10,958 nt of DNA from an uncultured Collinsella sp. (GTDB lineage: Bacteria > Actinomycetota > Coriobacteriia > Coriobacteriales > Coriobacteriaceae), in contig UQZH01000057.1 of NCBI GenBank assembly GCA_900545445.1, forward strand, positions 1-10,958. Direction: 5' to 3'. Under the pieces are notes generated by a model. It did not search any database and had not been told where the DNA came from. It saw only the letters and a list, made by a program, of their open reading frames with translations. Positions within the stretch are counted from its first letter, which is position 1. Each line of letters begins with the position of its first letter. The position numbers were made by a program, and so were the translations under genes. Shown piece by piece: positions 5,709-10,958 of the stretch.

Positions 5709-6458
5709 TCACCGACCCAACATGAATTCCATCGCACGGAGGCGCTGATCGGTGTGCGTCGCAGCCCAAACATGCGAAAGCCCCAATAAAAAGGCAGCGG
5801 TATGGGGATCGATCCTCTCGGCCATGAGTGCATCGAAGGTCATGGACATGAGGGCGCGCAGCCACGCGACCTCACCGGTCGACACCAGCTCGGCACCCGG
5901 AACGCTCGACGCGCACGACCCGCACATGAGCCCGCCCGCCCGGGGCGAAAAATACGACAGCATGGGGTCTCCGCACAGCACGCAGGCCGAAAAATCGGGT
6001 CGATAGCCAACGTGCGACAGCAGCTTAAAGACATATGCCGCCACAAGTAGATCCATATGCGCCGTGTCGAGCCCGCTGCCCACCAGGGCAAGCGCTCGCT
6101 GCGTGATGGCAAAGGTAAATGGATCCTCGGCGTCCTCAAACGAGCACACGCGCGCGACCTCGGCGATCGCGCTTGCGGCACAGGTCGTCTCGTAATCGGG
6201 CGCAGCGCCGAGCGGCGCATCCATAAGCTCGGCCTGGGAAACCACGTCGAGCGACCGTCCATGCGCGAGCAGCATATCGACGGTGCAGAACAGCTCGCAG
6301 CGCGCAGCAAGGCGCCCACCGGGTTTGCGGGCGCCCTTTGCCACGGCGCGAACCTGCCGACCCCGCTCGTCAAGCATCGTCAAGATCAGGTCCGTCTCTT
6401 TGAGCTTCGTCTTATCGAGGACGAGCACCTTCGTGCGATATGTCCGGGAGCCTGCCAT
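5709..6458 (-). CDS. recO: DNA repair protein RecO
   Basis: A 249-residue RecO, a mediator that loads RecA onto SSB-coated single-stranded DNA during gap repair, acting with RecR. The N-terminal OB-fold region begins YRTKVLVLDKTKLKETDLILTM and is followed by the basic GRQVRAVAKGARKP segment. The C-terminal part is helical and carries a CxxC...CxxC zinc-finger pattern at C159, C162, C179 and C182, present in many though not all RecO proteins. The ATG at 6456-6458 lies 15 bases after the era stop. AAGGA lies about 12 bases upstream in a CG-rich gap, so the ribosome site is weak and coupling to era translation is likely. It is the last gene of the dnaJ-to-recO cluster, and era-recO adjacency is common in bacteria. 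Confidence 0.94.
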   Translation of the reverse strand: MAGSRTYRTKVLVLDKTKLKETDLILTMLDERGRQVRAVAKGARKPGGRLAARCELFCTVDMLLAHGRSLDVVSQAELMDAPLGAAPDYETTCAASAIAEVARVCSFEDAEDPFTFAITQRALALVGSGLDTAHMDLLVAAYVFKLLSHVGYRPDFSACVLCGDPMLSYFSPRAGGLMCGSCASSVPGAELVSTGEVAWLRALMSMTFDALMAERIDPHTAAFLLGLSHVWAATHTDQRLRAMEFMLGR

Positions 6459-6473
6459 GCGCGCCGCGCGTCC

Positions 6474-7550
6474 TTAGTCCTCGGCGTTGTAGCCAAAGCG
6501 GCGAATCTGGGCCTCGTCGTCACGCCAGCCGGCCTTGACCTTCACGTCCAGCTCCAAAAAGACCTGCGTGCCAAAGATGCGCTCAAGATCGCGACGGGCG
6601 TCGATACCGATATGTTTGATCATCTCGCCGCCCTTGCCGATGATGATGCCCTTTTGCCCCTCGCGCTCGACGTAAATGGTGGCGTGCACGCGCAGCACCT
6701 TCTTGGTCTGCTCGAGCGCATCGCAGATCACGCCAACGGAGTGCGGGATCTCATCACGGGTGCGGTGCAAGACCTTCTCGCGCACAAACTCGGCAACGAG
6801 CGTCTCGTCGGAAGCGTCGGTACCCATGTCCTCGGGGAACCAACGCGGACCCTCGGGCAAAAAGTGTGCAACGGTCTCGATGAAGGCATCGACGTTGAAG
6901 TTCTTGACCGACGACGTCACGATCTCATCGTCATATTCCATGAGCTCGTGGGCTGCCTTAAGCTGCTCCATGACCTGTGCGGGGTCGGCCTCATCGGCCT
7001 TGGTGAGCACCAGGACCTTCTTGGAATGGGCGTTTTTGACGCGTTCGGCAACCCAGGCGTCTCCCCTGCCGATCGGCTTGGTGGCATCAATCAAAAACGC
7101 GACGACATCGACATCGTTCAGCTCGAACAGCGCGCTCTTGTTGAGCTCGGACCCCAGGCCGTCCTTGGGCTTGTGGATACCCGGGGTATCGACAAAGACC
7201 AGCTGGTAGCCGGGACGGTTGACGACGGCACGCATGCGGCGGCGGGTCGTCTGGGCCACCGGCGAGGTGATGGCGACCTTTTTGCCATAGCAGGCGTTGA
7301 GCAGCGTGGACTTGCCGGCGTTGGGGCGGCCGACCAGCGCCACGAAGCCGCTGCGGAAACCGGGCTCAACGTCGCCAAAGCCCGCGAAGCTGTCGCCCTC
7401 GTCGCACAGGGCGTCGAGTTCCTCGTCGCTCATGCCCTCAAACGGATCGAACTCCTCGACATCCTCATAGGCATCGTTCGCTTCGGCATCCACCGCATCC
7501 AGGGACTCGTCGTCCAGAGTTTCATCGATAGGCTGCATAGTGTCGGACAT
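6474..7550 (-). CDS. era: GTPase Era with acidic N-terminal extension
   Basis: A 358-residue Era, longer than the usual 300 or so. Era binds the 3' end of 16S rRNA and helps mature the 30S subunit. The GTPase domain shows GRPNAGKST (74-82), the TTRRRM switch region, DTPG (121-124) and TKAD (183-186) in place of the canonical NKxD. The KH domain contains GIIIGKGGEMIKHIG with GKGG at 305-308. Residues 1-62 are an added segment with 25 Asp/Glu and no Lys or Arg, which looks disordered. The ATG at 7548-7550 follows AAAGGG at about eight bases, and that site begins at the dgkA stop. An internal start that removes the extension was considered, but M40 is the only in-frame Met near the domain. ybeY lies in the same operon and is also a 16S maturation gene. 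Confidence 0.95.
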   Translation of the reverse strand: MSDTMQPIDETLDDESLDAVDAEANDAYEDVEEFDPFEGMSDEELDALCDEGDSFAGFGDVEPGFRSGFVALVGRPNAGKSTLLNACYGKKVAITSPVAQTTRRRMRAVVNRPGYQLVFVDTPGIHKPKDGLGSELNKSALFELNDVDVVAFLIDATKPIGRGDAWVAERVKNAHSKKVLVLTKADEADPAQVMEQLKAAHELMEYDDEIVTSSVKNFNVDAFIETVAHFLPEGPRWFPEDMGTDASDETLVAEFVREKVLHRTRDEIPHSVGVICDALEQTKKVLRVHATIYVEREGQKGIIIGKGGEMIKHIGIDARRDLERIFGTQVFLELDVKVKAGWRDDEAQIRRFGYNAED

Positions 7551-7562
7551 GGAAATCCCTTT

Positions 7563-7940
7563 CTAAATAAAGTCGAGCGCGTGGGCAAATACCAGCAATC
7601 CCACAATCGCGGCGGTGATGGAAAGTACGTAGACGGAGGCGGCGGCGATATCCTTCGCGCGCTTTGCCAGAGGATGGAGCTCCTGGGTCGCCAGGTCGAC
7701 GATCGCCTCCATGGCGGTGTTGCACAGCTCGCCGTGAATCACCAGGCCACAGCAGATGATAACCGTGGCCCATTCGGCAATATCGAGCCCCACGATGCAG
7801 CCGGCAATGACGGTGCACACGCCCGCAACGAGCATGACCTTGATATTGCGCTCGGTCTTGACGGCGGTGACGAAGCCCTCCATGGCGTAGGAAAACGACT
7901 TTAAGAAGGACGGATGGTCCTTGTTCGATCCGGGAATCAT
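7563..7940 (-). CDS. dgkA: DgkA-family lipid kinase (undecaprenol or diacylglycerol kinase)
   Basis: A 125-residue small integral membrane kinase. It has the family signature GELCNTAMEAIVD (E71, N74, T75, E78 and D82 conserved) and the AKDIAA segment, in which D97 is conserved. Hydrophobic segments lie at about 36-52, 57-69 and 102-120, giving the usual three membrane helices after an amphipathic N-terminus. In Gram-positive bacteria members of this family phosphorylate undecaprenol to recycle the cell-wall lipid carrier, while in E. coli the main substrate is diacylglycerol. The sequence alone does not settle which applies. The ATG at 7938-7940 follows AGGAG at six bases, and that site overlaps the ybeY stop. 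The order ybeY-dgkA-era is a standard bacterial arrangement. Confidence 0.92.
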   Translation of the reverse strand: MIPGSNKDHPSFLKSFSYAMEGFVTAVKTERNIKVMLVAGVCTVIAGCIVGLDIAEWATVIICCGLVIHGELCNTAMEAIVDLATQELHPLAKRAKDIAAASVYVLSITAAIVGLLVFAHALDFI

Positions 7941-7949
7941 AGACGGCTC

Positions 7950-8459
7950 CTAGTCGTGGGCGTGGTTGGTGATGGGGCCGACGTGGACCAGCTTGGGGTC
8001 CTCGCCGCGCTCGAGCGCCAGATCGCGCAGGATGGCATCCTCGCGGGCCTCCATGGCCTCAGCCTCGTCGTCCTCGATATGGTCATAGCCCAGCAGGTGC
8101 AGCATGCCATGCACGAGCATCAGGCGACACTCGTCAGCAGGGCTATTGCCAAAGCCGGGGGCCTGACGGGCAATGACCTGCGGGGCCAAGATGATATCGC
8201 CGAGCTCAAGCGTCTCGTCGGCGGAAATATCCTCGTCAAAGGCCGAGTCGCATTCAAACGAGAGGACATCGGTGGTACGGTCGATACCGCGCCACTCGTG
8301 ATTGAGCTCGTGCATCTCGTCCTCATCGACATACGAAAGGGAAATCTCGACTTCACGCTCAACGCCCTCGGCGGCAAGCACGACCTCGCAGATGTGCTCC
8401 ACCTCCCGTGCGTCGAGCAGCGTATCGAGCTCGGCATCGTTGCTGATCAATACACTCAA
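7950..8459 (-). CDS. ybeY: Endoribonuclease YbeY (rRNA maturation factor)
   Basis: A 169-residue YbeY/UPF0054 protein, a zinc-dependent endoribonuclease involved in 16S rRNA 3' end processing and ribosome quality control. The signature HGMLHLLGYDH is intact, with zinc-binding H117, H121 and H127. The upstream block RGIDRTTDVLSFE is also typical. The start is a TTG at 8457-8459, supported by AAAGGAG five bases upstream. This TTG overlaps the phoH stop as TTGA, so translation is probably coupled. The C-terminal tail after residue 150 is short and acidic or neutral, within family variation. It is followed by dgkA nine bases after its stop. Confidence 0.95.
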   Translation of the reverse strand: MSVLISNDAELDTLLDAREVEHICEVVLAAEGVEREVEISLSYVDEDEMHELNHEWRGIDRTTDVLSFECDSAFDEDISADETLELGDIILAPQVIARQAPGFGNSPADECRLMLVHGMLHLLGYDHIEDDEAEAMEAREDAILRDLALERGEDPKLVHVGPITNHAHD

Positions 8460-9442
8460 CGGGACTCCTTTCGGTCGCGCACGCGTTTCTCGCGCACATC
8501 ATCATAAGCATCGTACGCCTCGACGATACGCCCCACCAAGGCATGGCGCACCACGTCGGCACGCTCGAGGTGAGAAAATGCGACATCGTCGACACGGCCT
8601 AAAATCCGCTCAACGTCGGCAAGACCGCCGCGACGACCCACCAGGTCGCGCTGACTCAGGTCGCCGGTAATCACAAACTTGGAGTTAAAACCCAGGCGCG
8701 TCAGGAACATCTTCATCTGCTCGGGCGTGGTATTTTGCGCCTCGTCGAGCACCACGAAGGCATCGCTCAGCGTGCGGCCGCGCATGTAGGCAAGCGGGGC
8801 GATCTCAATCACGCCGCGCTCCATGAGCTCATCGGTGCGCTCGCGATCCATCATGTCAAAAAGGGCGTCGTAGAGCGGACGCATGTAGGGGTCAATCTTT
8901 TCCTCGAGGGTACCGGGCAAAAAGCCCAGATTCTCCCCCGCCTCGACAACCGGACGCGTCAAGATCAGACGGCCCACCTCGTGACGCTTGAGCGCGGCAA
9001 CGGCGAGCGCCATGGCCAGATAGGTCTTACCGGTACCGGCGGGACCAAGGCCAAACGTGATGGTATGCGAGCGGATGGCATCCACGTAGCGCTTTTGGCC
9101 GAGCGTCTTGGGGCGAATGGCACGACCGCGATACGAAAGCAGCACATCATCGCGAAGCGACGTAGCCTCGTGCTCACCGTCGCGCAAGACGGCCAGGCAG
9201 CGAGAAACATCGTCGGCAGACAGCGTGCGTCCGGCGGCCGCCTCGCGAAAAGTATGGTCGAAAAAACGCGCCACGAGCTCGACCTCGTCCGGGTCACCGC
9301 TCACGGCGATGCTGTCGCCACGGACGACCACATGGGCACGAACCAAACTCTCGAGTGCACGAAGGACACCGTCGCCGGCGCCCAAAACGCGCGAGGGGTC
9401 AATACCCTCGGGAACGGTAAGTCTAATCTTCGAGGCTTCCAT
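8456..9442 (-). CDS. phoH: PhoH-like ATPase
   Basis: A 328-residue PhoH/YbeZ-type ATPase. The N-terminal part (about 1-110) includes a KH-like region. The P-loop domain follows, with Walker A GPAGTGKT (133-140), the RPVVEAGENLGFLPG block, Walker B VVLDEAQN (230-237) and the sensor-like segment SKFVITGDLSQRDL. PhoH proteins bind nucleotides and are linked to RNA metabolism; YbeZ works with YbeY in some bacteria, and here the two genes overlap. The ATG at 9440-9442 was chosen because GGGAGG lies just upstream, though the three-base spacing is short. An in-frame ATG at 9460 lacks a ribosome site. The first 20 bases overlap the 3' end of mtaB. The C-terminus ends in a basic run. Confidence 0.93.
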   Translation of the reverse strand: MEASKIRLTVPEGIDPSRVLGAGDGVLRALESLVRAHVVVRGDSIAVSGDPDEVELVARFFDHTFREAAAGRTLSADDVSRCLAVLRDGEHEATSLRDDVLLSYRGRAIRPKTLGQKRYVDAIRSHTITFGLGPAGTGKTYLAMALAVAALKRHEVGRLILTRPVVEAGENLGFLPGTLEEKIDPYMRPLYDALFDMMDRERTDELMERGVIEIAPLAYMRGRTLSDAFVVLDEAQNTTPEQMKMFLTRLGFNSKFVITGDLSQRDLVGRRGGLADVERILGRVDDVAFSHLERADVVRHALVGRIVEAYDAYDDVREKRVRDRKESR

Positions 9443-10715
9443 GAACCTCCCTGCGTGCATGGACCAAGCCGGAATCATCGACTCCGATGATAGCAACATC
9501 GAGCAGGCACGGGGCTGTGAGTCCACAGGTATCGTCAAGACGGGCATGATGGAACGAACCGAGCGTCAGGTTGTCGCCATACTCAAGCACGGCACGCTCG
9601 ACGGTTCCCACGCGACGGCGAGCGTCGGCAATGGCGAGTTCCTGCGCCGCGGCCCTCATGCGGCGGCTACGCTCGGCCATAACCTCGGGCGGCACCTGGT
9701 CGGGCATATCGGCAGCAAGGGTACCGGGACGCTTGCTGTAGCGGAACACGTGCATACGCGAAAAGCCCACACGGCGGCACAGTGCCAGCGACTCCTCAAA
9801 CTCCTCGTCCGTCTCACCGGGAAAACCGACGATGACATCGCACGAAAGGGACACCTGAGGCAAGTTGGTGCGAATCATGCGCACCGTTTCCTCGAAGGCC
9901 TCGGCGCTATAGGGACGGCCCATGCGATGCAGTGTCCTGGTGCAGCCGGACTGCACGGGCAGGTGTAAAAACGGGGCGATGCGCTTCGGATAGCGCGCCA
10001 TGACCTTAAGCAGGGACTCGGAGATATCCATGGGCTCGACCGAGGAAATGCGCACATGCGGAATGGACGTGCGCTCCATGATCGCCTCGAGCAGCTCATC
10101 GATCTCGACGTGTTCATCAGTCGCGCTCTTGCCATCGTAGGCGCCCAGGTTCACACCCGTCAGCACCACCTCGGGCACGCCGGCCTCCTGTGCCTCGCGA
10201 ACTTGCTCGAGCACGGACTCGACCGGCACGGAGCGCTCGGGGCCGCGGGCCTTCCACACAATGCAATAGGTGCAACGATGGTTGCAGCCGTCCTGGATCT
10301 TCACGCCCAGACGCGAGCGACCGAGCGCGTCGACAACCTCGCCGTCGCTGCAGGCGGGAACGTCATCGGACTCAACGCCCAGCACCTCACAGACGCGTTC
10401 GGCGACATCGATCTTGGACGGCTCGGCGATCACGCGGTCCGAGAGCTCCAGCAGCTCCTCGGGATGCAGATTGACCACGCATCCGGTCACGACCACATAG
10501 GGCTCGTTTGGATAGGCCAGCGCATGGCGAACGGCCTTACGGGTCTTGGCCTCGGCCTCGCCCGTAACGGCACAGGTGTTAATGACGATCAGCTCAGCAT
10601 CCTGAGGCTCCACCATCGCAAAGCCCAGGCGCATTAGATCGGCAGTGATACGGTCGGACTCAACCCGGTTGACACGGCAGCCGAGGTTGACGACAGAGAT
10701 ATGAGGTGCGAGCAC
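9423..10715 (-). CDS. mtaB: tRNA t6A37 methylthiotransferase MtaB
   Basis: A 430-residue radical SAM methylthiotransferase of the MiaB/RimO/MtaB family. MtaB converts t6A to ms2t6A at position 37 of ANN-decoding tRNAs. The N-terminal UPF0004 domain contributes three cluster cysteines, C13 (NLGCRVN), C48 (NTCAVT) and C79 (VTGCVV). The radical SAM motif CNHRCTYC supplies C144, C148 and C151. A short TRAM-like C-terminal region follows from about residue 365. The NLGCRVNRVES opening and the position between dnaJ and phoH favour MtaB over MiaB or RimO. The start is a GTG at 10713-10715 with AAGGAG five bases upstream. The dnaJ stop lies nine bases before it. Confidence 0.93.
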   Translation of the reverse strand: MLAPHISVVNLGCRVNRVESDRITADLMRLGFAMVEPQDAELIVINTCAVTGEAEAKTRKAVRHALAYPNEPYVVVTGCVVNLHPEELLELSDRVIAEPSKIDVAERVCEVLGVESDDVPACSDGEVVDALGRSRLGVKIQDGCNHRCTYCIVWKARGPERSVPVESVLEQVREAQEAGVPEVVLTGVNLGAYDGKSATDEHVEIDELLEAIMERTSIPHVRISSVEPMDISESLLKVMARYPKRIAPFLHLPVQSGCTRTLHRMGRPYSAEAFEETVRMIRTNLPQVSLSCDVIVGFPGETDEEFEESLALCRRVGFSRMHVFRYSKRPGTLAADMPDQVPPEVMAERSRRMRAAAQELAIADARRRVGTVERAVLEYGDNLTLGSFHHARLDDTCGLTAPCLLDVAIIGVDDSGLVHARREVHGSLED

Positions 10716-10724
10716 GCGGGCTCC

Positions 10725-10958
10725 TTAATCGAGGATGTCGTCGAGGGCACTCTTGATACGGTCGGTCACCGACTTCTTACCGGATGCGACGTCATCGCCC
10801 ATCTCGTCGGCAAAGGCGCGAAGCAGCTCGCGCTGCTTATTGGAAAGGTTCGTGGGGACGACCACACGCAGCTGCACGATCAGACGACCGCGCGAACCGC
10901 CACCGCCGATACGCGGCATGCCGTAATTGTTGACGCTCACGGTGTCGCCGTACTGGGC
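10725..10958 (-). CDS. dnaJ: DnaJ-type chaperone, C-terminal end (runs off the window)
   Basis: The last 77 codons and the TAA stop are in view and the start lies beyond 10958. The fragment reads as the second C-terminal substrate-binding domain of a DnaJ/Hsp40 protein: GDTVSVNNYGMPRIGG, then GRLIVQLRVVVPTNLS, then QRELLRAFADEMGDD. These match the family patterns of a GMP(R) turn, a GDL/GRL strand and the QRELL helix. The short tail after it is DRIKSALDDILD. The J domain and zinc-finger repeats are not visible, so DnaJ cannot be separated from CbpA by sequence here. A position directly upstream of mtaB favours the main dnaJ gene. It begins the visible part of the operon that runs to recO. Confidence 0.85.
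   Translation of the reverse strand, partial: AQYGDTVSVNNYGMPRIGGGGSRGRLIVQLRVVVPTNLSNKQRELLRAFADEMGDDVASGKKSVTDRIKSALDDILD

Noticed and set aside
6057..7904. A 615-codon plus-strand frame spanning recO, era and dgkA
   Set aside because: It runs antisense across three different real genes and their short gaps, with typical shadow composition.

Overview
The window reads as a moderately high-GC actinobacterial chromosome segment. Gene order and protein style (dnaJ-mtaB-phoH-ybeY-dgkA-era-recO, then rpsO-pnp, then rnj-ftsK) suggest a gut Coriobacteriia such as Collinsella. That assignment is from memory of the gene order and proteins, not from a search. All eleven genes lie on the minus strand, so transcription runs from high to low coordinates. 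The long open frames on the plus strand are antisense shadows of biased codon use.

Layout in direction of transcription. (1) 10958-5709: a tight operon of the C-terminal end of a DnaJ-type chaperone, the tRNA methylthiotransferase MtaB, the PhoH ATPase, the rRNA-maturation endonuclease YbeY, a DgkA-family lipid kinase, the ribosome-assembly GTPase Era and the repair protein RecO. Gaps are 9 to 15 bases, with two short overlaps (phoH/mtaB and ybeY/phoH). (2) 5708-5245: a possible promoter, a structured leader, rpsO (ribosomal protein S15) and a strong intrinsic terminator. (3) 5244-2836: a hairpin-rich leader, pnp (PNPase, a 3'-to-5' exoribonuclease) and an intrinsic terminator. (4) 2894-2251: 644 bases with no gene, holding the most unusual sequence in the window. 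(5) 2250-1: rnj (ribonuclease J) and, one base after its stop, the start of ftsK/SpoIIIE, cut by the window edge.

The non-coding region holds two copies of an 84-base element in opposite orientation. They match at 74 of 84 positions. All ten differences fall in the central hairpin, and six of them form three exactly compensatory base-pair changes, so the fold appears to be conserved rather than the sequence. The copy next to pnp is also enclosed by 40-base inverted arms (38 of 40 complementary) that reuse the 3' half of the pnp terminator. This could be a family of small structured intergenic elements (MITE-like or a non-coding RNA) lying between two ribonuclease genes.

Functionally, most of the genes concern RNA and ribosomes: S15, PNPase, RNase J, YbeY, Era, PhoH and MtaB. 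The mechanisms suggested for rpsO and pnp leader control are inferences from hairpins visible in the sequence and from the known autoregulation of these genes in other bacteria.
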